DNA of 34,455 nt, taken from Streptomyces albus subsp. chlorinus (lineage in GTDB: Bacteria; Actinomycetota; Actinomycetes; Streptomycetales; Streptomycetaceae). The translations under genes and the position numbers were made by a program. A model generated the notes under the pieces. That model worked only from the letters and a program-made list of their open reading frames with translations, did no database searches and was not told where the DNA came from. The stretch lies in the NCBI RefSeq assembly GCF_013302895.1, contig NZ_VJOK01000001.1, positions 1,206,296 through 1,240,750 on the forward strand, given 5' to 3'. Positions 8,563 to 17,400 of this stretch are shown here, in pieces (position 1 is the stretch's first letter; the number at the start of each line of letters is the position of its first letter).

Positions 8563-9849
8563 TCATCCCCGCGCGTGCGGCCCGTCGCCGTCCGGCCGCT
8601 TCGACATGGCCGCGACGAAAGCGCGCTCGACGTCGGCGGTGGAGAGCACCCCGTAGATCTCGCCGGTCTCCTCCACCACCAGGTACTCGGTCGCCGGGGT
8701 GGCACGCAGCCACTCCAGCAGGTCCTCGCCGGTCAGCTCGGCGGGGACGCGCATGCCCTCCCTGAGGTCCTGCGCGACGGTGCTGACGGCGACCCAGGGG
8801 CGGCGGTGCTCGGGCACCGAGGCGATGGCGGCCTCCCGCACCAGCGAGAGGGGGTCGCCCCTGCCGTCCACGACGACCAGCGCCCGGGCTCCGGCGGCGT
8901 TGGCGCGGCGCAGCGCCTCGGAGAGGGGGGTGTCGGTCTCGACGGGGACGGCGCGGCGGGTCAGCGTCCGGGCGCGCAGCTGGGGCAGGCGCTCGCGCAG
9001 CCGGGCCATGCGCAGGCTGTTGCCCGCGCCGGTCCAGATGATGGCGGCCAGGATGGCGGCGAGCAGGGCGTCGGTGAGGGAGTCCATGCCGCTGACGGTG
9101 CCGCGGGCGAGGCCGCCGGCGTGGGTGGCCAGCGGGAGGCCGATCAGCACGGCGACGGCCAGCGCCCGGCCCACCCAGGCGGCGGCGACGGTGCCGGTCA
9201 TCGGCTTGCCGCTGATCTTCCACACGACGGCCCGCAGCATCCGGCCGCCGTCCAGCGGCAGGCCGGGCAGCAGGTTGAAGGCGGCGACCAGGAGGTTGGA
9301 GACCATCAGCCCCGCCAGCAGGACACCGGGGACGGTGCCCGGCTCGACGAGGCGCATGGCACCGAAGAAGACCCCGGACAGGACGAGCGAGAAGAGCGGG
9401 CCCACGAAGGCGAGGACGAACTCGCGGCCGGGCGTCTCGGACTCCTTCTCGATCTCGGAGACGCCGCCGAAGAACTGGAGCTGGATACGGCGCACCGGCA
9501 GCTTGAAGCGGAGCGCGGCGACGGTGTGCGCCAGTTCGTGGACGAGGACGGAGGCGTAGAAGGCGACCGCGAAGAACAGCGCGATCAGATAGCGGAGGGC
9601 GCCCAGCTCGGGCAGGACGCGGTCGAGCTGGCCGCCGAAGACCCAGGTGATCAGGATGGCGACGAGGAACCAGGAGGGTGCCACGTACACGGGGACGCCG
9701 AAGGGGCGGCCCATGAGGATGCCGCCGCCCGGCCGGGTGGGCTGCACGGGTTTGCCGGGGCCCGGCCCGCGGGGGGCCGGCTCACGGGGGCCGTTCCCCT
9801 CGCCGGAGCCGCCGGTCCGCGGCTTCCCGTCGTTGTCCTCGTCCGCCAC
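8563..9849 (-). CDS. M50 site-2-type intramembrane metalloprotease with CBS region
   Basis: Membrane zinc protease of the site-2 protease family (SpoIVFB-like subgroup with C-terminal CBS domains), which cleaves within membrane proteins. The start is GTG 9849 (product VADEDNDGKPRTGG), 428 residues, with AGAGGGG 5 nt upstream. The first 45 residues are a Gly/Pro-rich cytoplasmic tail. Zinc-binding HELAH is at 104-108 in a membrane helix, and the third ligand lies in NLLPGLPLDGG (Asp200). Several other hydrophobic helices run to about residue 290. The remaining part (RRAVPVETDTPLSEALRRAN, then TEYLVVEETGEIYGVLSTAD) is a CBS pair, which in relatives senses adenine nucleotides. It is divergent from recB and upstream of trmI. 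The substrate is unknown. Confidence 0.92.
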   Translation of the reverse strand: MADEDNDGKPRTGGSGEGNGPREPAPRGPGPGKPVQPTRPGGGILMGRPFGVPVYVAPSWFLVAILITWVFGGQLDRVLPELGALRYLIALFFAVAFYASVLVHELAHTVAALRFKLPVRRIQLQFFGGVSEIEKESETPGREFVLAFVGPLFSLVLSGVFFGAMRLVEPGTVPGVLLAGLMVSNLLVAAFNLLPGLPLDGGRMLRAVVWKISGKPMTGTVAAAWVGRALAVAVLIGLPLATHAGGLARGTVSGMDSLTDALLAAILAAIIWTGAGNSLRMARLRERLPQLRARTLTRRAVPVETDTPLSEALRRANAAGARALVVVDGRGDPLSLVREAAIASVPEHRRPWVAVSTVAQDLREGMRVPAELTGEDLLEWLRATPATEYLVVEETGEIYGVLSTADVERAFVAAMSKRPDGDGPHARG

Positions 9850-9944
9850 GGGTTCCCCTCTGCTGCTGCCCTCGCGCCCCCGCTCCGCCGCGCCGCTGCC
9901 GGCCGTGCGGTGCCGAGGGTCTGCCGTCGATGGTAAGTGCCCGC

Positions 9945-9966
9945 TGTCAGTGGTGGGCCGTAGGGT
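9945..9966 (+). promoter_or_regulatory. PafBC/RecA-NDp-type DNA-damage promoter for the recB-like gene
   Basis: TGTCAGTG (9945-9952), exactly 8 nt, then TAGGGT (9961-9966). This matches the core of the LexA-independent damage promoter known in actinobacteria (TTGTCRGTG-N8-TANNNT), except that the base before TGTC is C. The ATG at 9975 is only 8 bp after the -10 box, so the transcript would be leaderless or nearly so. That fits the absence of a ribosome site. Confidence 0.65.
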
Positions 9967-9974
9967 CTTACCCC

Positions 9975-10895
9975 ATGAAGACCAGCGCGGCCACACCGCC
10001 GACCTCGCTGTCGCCCTCCCGGGCAGCGGATTTCATGCAGTGCCCGCTGCTCTACCGCTTCCGGGTGATCGACAAACTGCCGGAGAAACCGTCCGCCGCC
10101 GCCACCAGGGGCACGGTGGTGCACGCGGTGCTGGAAAGACTGTTCGACGCGCCGGCCGCCGAGCGCAGCGCCGGGCGCGCCCGCGGCATGGTGGCCGGTG
10201 AGTGGGAGCGGCTGCTGGCGAAGCGGCCGGAGCTGGCCGGCCTGTTCACCGAGGAGGCGCCGGACGGCGAGGGCGGGATCGACAGCGCCCGGCTGGCGCA
10301 GTGGCTGGCCGAGGCCGAGGAGCTGGTCGAGCGGTGGTTCACGCTGGAGGACCCGACGCGGCTGGAGCCCGCGGAGCGCGAGCTGTTCGTGGAGGCGCGG
10401 CTGGAGTCGGGGCTGCGGCTGCGCGGGATCATCGACCGGGTGGATGTCGCCCCCACGGGTGAGGTGCGGATCGTCGACTACAAAACGGGCAAGGCCCCCC
10501 GGCCGGAGTACGCCGACGGCCCGCTCTTCCAGATGAAGTTCTACGCCCTGGTGCTGTGGCGGCTGCGCGGGGTGGTGCCGCGCCGGCTCCAGCTGGTCTT
10601 CCTGGGCAGCGGTGACGTCCTCACCTACGACCCCGACGAGGGCGACCTGCGGTCCACCGAGCGCAAGCTGCTGGCGCTGTGGGACGCGATCAGCCGGGCG
10701 ACCGAGACGGGCGACTGGCGGGCCAGGCCGAGCAAGCTGTGCGGGTGGTGCGACCACCAGGCGCACTGCCCGGAGTTCGGCGGCACTCCCCCGCCCTATC
10801 CGCTCATGATCCAGCCGAGGCTGCCCGAGCCGCGCACCTCCCAGGACCCGGGGGCGGAGTCCGAAGGGGCAGCGGGGCGGCACCAGGGGAGCTGA
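9975..10895 (+). CDS. RecB-family exonuclease with Cas4-like iron-sulfur cysteines
   Basis: PD-(D/E)XK nuclease of the RecB/Cas4/AddB-C type, 306 residues, acting on DNA ends. The start is ATG 9975 (MKTSAATPPTSLSPSRAADF); there is no Shine-Dalgarno, and the promoter spacing suggests a leaderless mRNA. Nuclease motifs are complete: His50 in RGTVVHAVLERLF, Asp154 in RGIIDRVDV, Asp168-Tyr-Lys170 in IVDYKTGKAP, and QMKFYALVL near 186-194. Cys23 (FMQCPLLYRFR) plus Cys256, Cys259 and Cys265 (KLCGWCDHQAHC) have the one-plus-three spacing that binds a 4Fe-4S cluster in Cas4 and AddB. The Pro-rich tail after 270 is variable. No cas genes are nearby, so a DNA-repair role is likelier. It is divergent from the M50 protease. 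Confidence 0.92.
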   Translation: MKTSAATPPTSLSPSRAADFMQCPLLYRFRVIDKLPEKPSAAATRGTVVHAVLERLFDAPAAERSAGRARGMVAGEWERLLAKRPELAGLFTEEAPDGEGGIDSARLAQWLAEAEELVERWFTLEDPTRLEPAERELFVEARLESGLRLRGIIDRVDVAPTGEVRIVDYKTGKAPRPEYADGPLFQMKFYALVLWRLRGVVPRRLQLVFLGSGDVLTYDPDEGDLRSTERKLLALWDAISRATETGDWRARPSKLCGWCDHQAHCPEFGGTPPPYPLMIQPRLPEPRTSQDPGAESEGAAGRHQGS

Positions 10896-10938
10896 GGAAG
10901 AATGGGGCGCCCGCTTCCGTCCCGCCGAAGGAGTTCCC

Positions 10939-11610
10939 GTGGCGATCCGCGTACTGCTGGTGGATGACCAGCCACTGCTGCGCACCGGCTTCCGCATGAT
11001 CCTGGAGGCCGAGCAGGACCTCGCGGTGGTCGGCGAGGCGGGCGACGGTCTCCAGGCGCTGGACCAGGTGCGGGCGCTCCAGCCCGATGTGGTCCTCATG
11101 GACATCCGGATGCCCCGGATGGACGGTGTGGAGGCCACCCGCAGGATCACCGGCCCCGCCAAGGACGGCCCGGCCAAGGTGCTGGTGCTCACCACCTTCG
11201 ACCTGGACGAGTACGTGGTGGAGGCGCTGCGGGCCGGGGCCAGCGGCTTCCTGCTCAAGGACGCGCCCGCGGGCGAACTCGTGCAGGCCATCCGGGTGGT
11301 GGCTGCGGGCGAGGCGATGCTGGCGCCCAGCATCACGCGCCGGCTGCTGGACAAGTACGCGGGCAAGCTGCCCTCGGGCGAGGAGCCGGTGCCGGACACG
11401 CTGCACCAGCTGACCGAGCGCGAGGTGGAGGTGCTGAAGCTGGTGGCGCGCGGGCTGTCGAACGCGGAGATCGCCGCGGATCTGTTCGTCAGCGAGACGA
11501 CGGTCAAGACGCACGTGGGGCATGTGCTGACGAAGCTGGGGCTCCGGGACCGGGTGCAGGCGGCCGTCTACGCGTACGAGAGCGGTCTGGTGCGGCCCGG
11601 CTCCAGCTGA
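10939..11610 (+). CDS. NarL/LuxR-type response regulator (orphan)
   Basis: Two-component response regulator, 223 residues. The start is GTG 10939 (MAIRVLLVDDQPLLRTGF) with AAGGAG 6 nt upstream. The receiver domain has the acidic pair Asp9-Asp10, phosphoacceptor Asp55 in VVLMDIRMPRMDG, the LTTF switch region and Lys in GFLLKDAPAGEL. The output domain (LTEREVEVLKLVARGLSNAE, then FVSETTVKTHVGHVL) is a LuxR/NarL four-helix DNA-binding domain. No histidine kinase gene is adjacent: upstream is the recB-like gene (43-bp gap, same strand, possible read-through), downstream a convergent lipoprotein. The signal and targets cannot be told. All key residues are present. Confidence 0.93.
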   Translation: MAIRVLLVDDQPLLRTGFRMILEAEQDLAVVGEAGDGLQALDQVRALQPDVVLMDIRMPRMDGVEATRRITGPAKDGPAKVLVLTTFDLDEYVVEALRAGASGFLLKDAPAGELVQAIRVVAAGEAMLAPSITRRLLDKYAGKLPSGEEPVPDTLHQLTEREVEVLKLVARGLSNAEIAADLFVSETTVKTHVGHVLTKLGLRDRVQAAVYAYESGLVRPGSS

Positions 11611-11642
11611 GGGCTCCGCCCCCGGTCCCCCGGGCCGTCGGC

Positions 11643-13235
11643 TCAGCCCCCCTGGCCCCGGCCCAGTTCCCACAGCTGGAGGACCGAGGAGGAGTTGAGG
11701 GCCCACTCGACGCCGGTGATGTCGTCGCGGGCCGCCAGGTACTGCTTGCCCTGCCACAGCGGCAGCACCGGCACGTCCTCGGCGACGATGTCCTGGGCGC
11801 GGCCGAAGGCGCCGGTGGTGGAGGCGCGTCCGGTCTGGCGGCGGGTCTGCGGGACGATCTCGTCGCGGATCTCGCGGTTGGTGTACGGCGAGCCGAGGAA
11901 GTTGTCCTTCTCGAAGAACGGCGCGATCAGGTTGTCCGCGTCGGGGAAGTCCGGGTACCAGCCGTAGCCCCACGCCCGGTACTTGCCGCCCGTGGCGGCG
12001 GGGCGGAACTCGCTCCAGCGCACGCCCTTGGTCCGCGCGTCGAAGAGGCCGCTGTCGTCGAGCTGCTTCTCGAGGGCGGCGAACTCCTTGGCGGTGGCGT
12101 CGCCGTAGTGGTCGGTGGTGTAGGTGAGGGTGAGCTTGACGGGCTTGTCGATGCCCGCGCGGCGCAGGGTGCGCTCGGCGGCCTTCTTGCCGGGCTCGCC
12201 GTACTTGTTGAAGAACGAGTTGCGGTGGGCGGTCAGCCCCGCGGGCACCAGGCTGTAGAGCGGCTCGGTGCTGCGGTCGTAGGCGTCCCGCACGATCTTC
12301 TTGCGGTCGACGAGCTGGGCGATGGCCTGGCGGACGGCCTTCTTGCCCGTGGCGCCGTGCTTCGTGTCGAACGCCAAGTAGCGGATCTCCTGGCCGGGCT
12401 GTTCGACCAGTTCGATCCCCTTGTCCTGCGCGCTGCCGAGCCGGTTGACCTGGCCGGGGGAGATCGTGCGGCCCATGACGTCGATCCTGCGGGCGCGGAG
12501 CGCCTTCTCCATGGCCCCGGCGCTGTCGAAGAAGCGCAGCTCGATCTTGCTGTTGTGGCGCTCCAGCCCGCCCCGGTAGTGCGGGTTGCGGACCAGGACG
12601 GCGGACTCGGCGTCGAGGCTGTCGAGCGCGTAGGGGCCCGAGCCGGTCAGCTCCCGGCCGCGGGTGAGGGAGTGGGCCGGGTAGGCGCGGCGGTCGACGA
12701 TGGCGGCGGCGGGGGTGGTCAGCTTGTACGGGAAGGTCGCGTCCGGCTTCTTCAGGTGGAAGACGATCTCGCGCTTGCCGTGTGTCTCGACGCGGTCGAG
12801 GTTGCCGAAGAGGACCGCGGGGCCGCCCTTGTGGTTGATGCGCTTGACCCGTTCCACGGAGAACGCGACGTCCCGCGCGTCCAGTTCGTGCCCGTTGGAG
12901 AACGTCAGCCCCTTGCGCAGGGTGCAGCGGTACTGCTCGTTCTCGGCGTCGGTGAAGCCGCACCTGCTCGCGGCGTCCCTCACGGGCGAGGTGCCGGTGC
13001 GCGGCAGGCGCAGCAGCGTCTGGAAGGTGTTGCGCATGACGCTCCAGGCGGCGACGTCGTAGGCGGCGGCCGGGTCGAAGGGGGCCGGCGCGCTCTTGCT
13101 GACCGCGAAGTGGTCCGTCGTACCGACGACGATCGGGTCACCGCCGGCGCTCGCACCCTTCTCGGTCCCGCAGGCGGCGAGAGCGGGGGCGAGAAGCCCG
13201 GCGAGCACGGGCAGCACCACAGTCTTACGGTTCAT
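11643..13235 (-). CDS. ABC transporter solute-binding lipoprotein, family 5 (peptide/nickel type)
   Basis: Extracytoplasmic binding protein of the SBP_bac_5 family (oligopeptides, nickel chelates and similar ligands), 530 residues. The start is ATG 13235 (MNRKTVVLPVLAGLLAPALA) after GAGGAG. The type II signal peptide ends in lipobox LAAC with Cys22, so the protein is membrane-anchored. Family features: AAWSVMRNTFQTLLRL, the CTLRKGLTFSNGHELDARDV block (residues about 105-125), GSGPYALDS, and the WGYGWYPDFPDADNLIAPFF domain. No permease or ATPase genes are next to it, so it is either an orphan partner of a remote transporter or a signalling lipoprotein. It converges on the response regulator with only 32 bp between stops. 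Its upstream region carries inverted repeats that may control it. Confidence 0.92.
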   Translation of the reverse strand: MNRKTVVLPVLAGLLAPALAACGTEKGASAGGDPIVVGTTDHFAVSKSAPAPFDPAAAYDVAAWSVMRNTFQTLLRLPRTGTSPVRDAASRCGFTDAENEQYRCTLRKGLTFSNGHELDARDVAFSVERVKRINHKGGPAVLFGNLDRVETHGKREIVFHLKKPDATFPYKLTTPAAAIVDRRAYPAHSLTRGRELTGSGPYALDSLDAESAVLVRNPHYRGGLERHNSKIELRFFDSAGAMEKALRARRIDVMGRTISPGQVNRLGSAQDKGIELVEQPGQEIRYLAFDTKHGATGKKAVRQAIAQLVDRKKIVRDAYDRSTEPLYSLVPAGLTAHRNSFFNKYGEPGKKAAERTLRRAGIDKPVKLTLTYTTDHYGDATAKEFAALEKQLDDSGLFDARTKGVRWSEFRPAATGGKYRAWGYGWYPDFPDADNLIAPFFEKDNFLGSPYTNREIRDEIVPQTRRQTGRASTTGAFGRAQDIVAEDVPVLPLWQGKQYLAARDDITGVEWALNSSSVLQLWELGRGQGG

Positions 13236-13350
13236 TGTCGACGATCTCCTCGCCCGGCCGGGGTTTGTTGCAGAGGTGGAATGGCCGGTGCTCCGACATT
13301 AATCGTCCGCTCGCGCGCTTCAGGAACCGCAGGTCACCGCGGGGCTTTCA

Positions 13351-13378
13351 CGGACAGGAACCACGGACTTCCTGTCCG
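13351..13378. repeat. 10-bp inverted repeat upstream of the lipoprotein gene
   Basis: CGGACAGGAA (13351-13360) and TTCCTGTCCG (13369-13378) are perfect complements with an 8-nt spacer. The right half also takes part in a second repeat, TGTCCG-N5-CGGACA (13373-13389). The cluster sits 116-154 bp upstream of the lipoprotein start. Regulator binding or an RNA hairpin are both possible; no cognate protein is recognised. Confidence 0.45.
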
Positions 13379-13490
13379 CTATCCGGACACGGGAACGTAT
13401 TCCGCGTCGCTCCATCAATCTGGACACAAGGGAAGGACAATTGCCCCTCCCGTCACACCGGCACCACACCTCGGAGGGCCTGTCGAGGGG

Positions 13491-13502
13491 GTCACGCGTG
13501 AC
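13491..13502. promoter_or_regulatory. 12-bp palindrome GTCACGCGTGAC
   Basis: A perfect 12-bp palindrome, followed closely by a second GTCAC at 13507-13511. It lies about 100 bp past the HAD stop and 256 bp before the lipoprotein start. It could be an operator; no family assignment is made. Confidence 0.3.
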
Positions 13503-13603
13503 GAACGTCACTGGACCAATCCGCGCGCCGGACACCGGAGTCCGTCATTTCCGCGAGGCCGGAAAACACCCCGGGAAAGGCATTTCGGAAAACGAAGATC
13601 CAT

Positions 13604-14305
13604 TCAGCGTGCGACCATGACCAGGGAACGCAGCAATTCGAGATCGACTTCTTCGAGCGAACCGACAATCGTGCGGCCCGACTTGGGTTTGATCGGAGAG
13701 ATCGACGGCACGGCCACCACCTGGCACCCGGCTGCCTCTGCCGCCGCGACGCCGGTGGCGGTGTCCTCGACCACGGCGCACCGCGCGGGGTCGGCGTGCA
13801 GCCGGCGTGCGGCCGTCAGATACGGGTCCGGGTGCGGCTTCGTGCGGGGCAGCTCGTCCCCCGCGATCGTGCAGGCGAAGTTCTCCGGGCCGATCCACGG
13901 CAGCATCCGGTCCACGACGGCGCGGTGGGAGGCCGATACGAGCGCGGTGGGGATCCGGTGCGCGGCCAGCTCCGCCAGGAGCCTGCGGGCGCCCGGCATC
14001 AGGGAGACGCCCCGGTCCAGCCGCTCGGTGAACTTGGCGTTCAGCAGCACGCTCAGCTCATCCAGACAGATGTCGGCGGCCGTGGCCTCGATCAGGAAGC
14101 CGGCGCTGCGCGACATCGGGCCTCCGACCACGACCTGCCGCCACTCGTCCCGCAGCTGGTGGCCCAGCTCGGCGAAGACCTCGACCTCCGCGTCCCACCA
14201 GAAGTTTTCGGTGTCGACCAGGGTGCCGTCCATGTCCAGCAGCACGGCCTGCAGCGCGGGCTCCTCACCCGTCAGAGTGGTCACGGCGGGGGATGTACCG
14301 GCCAT
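13604..14305 (-). CDS. HAD-superfamily phosphatase (beta-phosphoglucomutase-like)
   Basis: Haloacid-dehalogenase-fold hydrolase, 233 residues, probably a sugar-phosphate or other small-molecule phosphatase. The start is ATG 14305 (MAGTSPAVTTLTGEEPALQA) with AAGGAGGT 8 nt upstream; a GTG 10 codons earlier is less likely. Motif I is DMDGTLVDTE (nucleophile Asp24, acid/base Asp26), motif II Ser in ALVSAS, motif III Lys in RTKPHPDPY, and motif IV VVEDTATGV. The helical cap (about 40-110) places it in the subgroup with beta-phosphoglucomutase and phosphoglycolate phosphatase. The substrate is not predictable. It follows metH on the same strand, but a strong hairpin separates them, so it probably has its own promoter. 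Confidence 0.9.
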   Translation of the reverse strand: MAGTSPAVTTLTGEEPALQAVLLDMDGTLVDTENFWWDAEVEVFAELGHQLRDEWRQVVVGGPMSRSAGFLIEATAADICLDELSVLLNAKFTERLDRGVSLMPGARRLLAELAAHRIPTALVSASHRAVVDRMLPWIGPENFACTIAGDELPRTKPHPDPYLTAARRLHADPARCAVVEDTATGVAAAEAAGCQVVAVPSISPIKPKSGRTIVGSLEEVDLELLRSLVMVAR

Positions 14306-14345
14306 CCGCGGCACCTCCTTGAAAGTCGACTCCACAGGGACGACA

Positions 14346-14395
14346 AGGCCGGTCGCCCCTCCCGCGGAAGGCCCTGCGGGAGGGACGACCGGCCT
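14346..14395. terminator. 20-bp hairpin downstream of metH
   Basis: The arm at 14346-14365 (starting AGGCCGGTCG) pairs with 14376-14395 (ending CGACCGGCCT), with 19 of 20 positions complementary and a 10-nt loop. It starts 33 bp beyond the metH stop in the direction of transcription. It is the most convincing terminator in the left half of the window. Confidence 0.75.
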
Positions 14396-14427
14396 GTACC
14401 GGACCGATCAGTGTACGACGAGCCCGC

Positions 14428-17400
14428 TCAGCGGGCGTTGAAGTACTTGGCCTCGGGGTGGTGCAGCACGATGGCGTCGGTCGACTGTTCGGGGTGCAGC
14501 TGGAACTCCTCGGACAGCTCGACGCCGATCCGCTCGGGACGCAGCAGCTGTGCGATCTTGGCACGGTCCTCCAGGTTCGGGCAGGCCCCGTAGCCCAGGG
14601 AGAAGCGCGCCCCCCGGTACTTCAGGTCGAACATGCCCTCCATCTCCTCCGGGTCCTCGCCCGCGAAGCCCAGTTCGCCGCGGACCCTGGCGTGCCAGTA
14701 CTCGGCGAGGGCCTCCGCGAGCTGGACGGAGAGGCCGTGCAGCTCCAGGTAGTCGCGGTAGGCGTCGCCGGCGAACAGCTCGGCGGTCTTCTCACCGATC
14801 CGCGAGCCGACGGTGACGACCTGGAGGCCGACCACGTCCGTCTCCCCCGACTCCTCGGGGCGGAAGAAATCGGCCAGGCACAGCCTGCGGCCGCGCCGCT
14901 GGCGGGGGAAGGTGAAGCGGGTGCGCTCGTTGCCCGACTCGTCCAGCAGGATCAGGTCGTCGCCCTTGGAGTAGCAGGGGAAGTAGCCGTAGACGACCGC
15001 CGCCTCCAGCAGGTTCTCCGTCCTGAGCCGCTCCAGCCAGCCGCGCAGCCGGGGGCGGCCCTCGGACTCCACCAGCTCCTGGTAGGAGGGCCCGTCGCCC
15101 TTGCGGGACTCCTTCAGCCCCCACTGCCCCTTGAAGAGCGCCCCCTCGTCGATCCAGGAGGCGTAGTCCTGCTGGCGGATGCCCTTGACGACGCGGGTGC
15201 CCCAGAAGGGCGGGGTGGGCACCGGGTTGTCGACGGCGACGTCGGAGCGGAGGGAGCCGTCGTTGGCCTCCGGCTCCGGGATGTCGATGTTCCGCTTGGC
15301 CACCCGGCGCTGCCGCAGCTCGGGCAGCTTGGCGCCGGGGACGCCGCGCTTGACGTCCATGAGGGCGTCCATGAGGCTCAGCCCCTCGAACGCGTCCTTG
15401 GCGTAGCGGACCTCGCCCTCGTAGATCTCGTGCAGGTCCTGCTCGACGTAGGCGCGGGTGAGGGCGGCGCCGCCCAGGATGACCGGGAAGTCGGCGGCCA
15501 TCTTGCGCTGGTTCAGCTCCTCCAGGTTCTCCTTCATGATCACCGTGGACTTCACCAGCAGCCCGGACATGCCGATCACGTCCGCGCGGTGCTCGGTGGC
15601 GGCCTCCAGGATGGCGCCGACCGGCTGCTTGATGCCCAGGTTGACCACCTGGTAGCCGTTGTTGGACAGGATGATGTCCACCAGGTTCTTGCCGATGTCG
15701 TGGACGTCGCCGCGCACCGTGGCCAGCACGATGGTGCCCTTGCCCTCCGCGTCCTCGGCCTTCTCCATGTGCGGCTCCAGGTAGGCCACCGCGGCCTTCA
15801 TCACCTCGGCCGACTGGAGGACGAACGGCAGCTGCATCTGCCCCGAGCCGAACAGCTCGCCGACGACCTTCATGCCCGCCAGCAGCGTGTCGTTGACGAT
15901 GTCCAGCGCCGGGCGCTCCTCCAGCGCCTCGTCCAGGTCGGCCTCCAGGCCGTTGCGCTCGCCGTCGATGATGCGGCGCTGGAGACGCTCCTCCAGCGGC
16001 AGCGCCGCCAGCTCCTCGGCCTTGCCGGCCTTCATCGACTTGGCGGTGGCGCCCTCGAACAGCTCCATGAGCCGCTGGAGCGGGTCGTAACCCTCGCGGC
16101 GCCGGTCGTAGACCAGGTCCCGGGCCACGGTGACCTGCTCCTCGTCGAACCGGGAGATCGGCAGGATCTTGCTGGCGTGCACGATCGCGGAGTCCAGGCC
16201 GGCCTTGACGCACTCGTCCAGGAAGACCGAGTTCAGCACGATGCGCGCCGCCGGGTTGAGGCCGAAGGAGATGTTCGAGAGGCCCAGCACCGTCTGCACG
16301 TCCGGGTGCCGCCTCTTCAGCTCCCGGATGGCCTCGATGGTGGCGGCGCCGTCCTTGCGGGACTCCTCCTGGCCGGTGCAGATGGTGAAGGTCAGCACGT
16401 CGATGAGGATGTCCGACTCGTGGATGCCCCAGTTGCCGGTCAGGTCCGCGATGAGGCGTTCGGCGATCTCCACCTTCTTCTGAGCCGTGCGGGCCTGGCC
16501 CTCCTCGTCGATGGTCAGCGCGATCAGCGCGGCGCCGTGCTCGGCGGCCAGCGCGGTGACCTTCGCGAACCGCGAGTCGGGGCCGTCGCCGTCCTCGTAG
16601 TTGACGGAGTTGATCACGGCCCGGCCGCCCAGCTTCTCCAGCCCGGCCCGGATGACGTCGATCTCCGTGGAGTCCAGCACGATCGGCAGCGTGGAGGCGG
16701 TCGCCAGCCGGCCGGCCAGCTCGGCCATGTCGGCCACACCGTCCCGGCCGACGTAGTCGACACACAGGTCGAGCATGTGGGCGCCCTCGCGGATCTGCTC
16801 CCTGGCCAGCTCGACGCAGTCCTCCCAGCGGCCCTCCAGCATCGCCTCGCGGAACTTCTTCGAGCCGTTGGCGTTGGTCCGCTCGCCGATCGCGAGGTAG
16901 GAGGTGTCCTGGCGGAAGGGCACCGACTGGTAGAGCGAGGCCGCGCCCGGCTCGGGCCGCGGGCGGCGCTCGGTGCGCTCCACGCCGCGGACCCGCTCCA
17001 CTAGCTGCCGCAGGTGCTCGGGCGTCGTGCCGCAGCAGCCGCCCACCAGGGAGAGCCCGTAGTCGCGGATGAAGGAGTCGTGCGCGTCCGCCAGCTCCCC
17101 GGGGGTCAGCGGGTAGGTGGCGCCGTCCTTGCCCAGCACCGGGAGACCGGCGTTCGGCATGCAGGAGAGCGGGACGCGGGCGTGCTGGGCCAGGTAGCGC
17201 AGGTGCTCGCTCATCTCGGCGGGGCCGGTGGCGCAGTTCAGGCCGATCATGTCGATGCCCAGCGGCTCCAGCGCGGTGAGGGCGGCGCCGATCTCGGAGC
17301 CGAGCAGCATGGTGCCGGTCGTCTCGACGGTGACCGAGCACAGCAGGGGCAGGCTGACGCCCGCGGCGTCCATGGCGCGCCGGGCGCCGATGACGGCGGC

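Larger units (their letters stand above)
13236..13603. other. Intergenic region upstream of the solute-binding lipoprotein
   Basis: 367 bp between the HAD gene stop and the lipoprotein start. It is less G+C-rich than the flanks. I see no gene. It holds the inverted repeats listed separately (13351-13378, 13373-13389, 13491-13502), and must carry the lipoprotein promoter. Confidence 0.5.

Noticed and set aside
11611..11642. Terminator between the response regulator and the lipoprotein gene
   Set aside because: Only short, imperfect GC pairings fit into the 32-bp gap. Not strong enough to list.
14458..17004. 848-codon plus-strand open frame opposite metH
   Set aside because: Antisense shadow of metH with repetitive Val/Gly/His/Gln composition and no ribosome site. 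The same applies to 21202-23742 and 23082-26090 on the minus strand.
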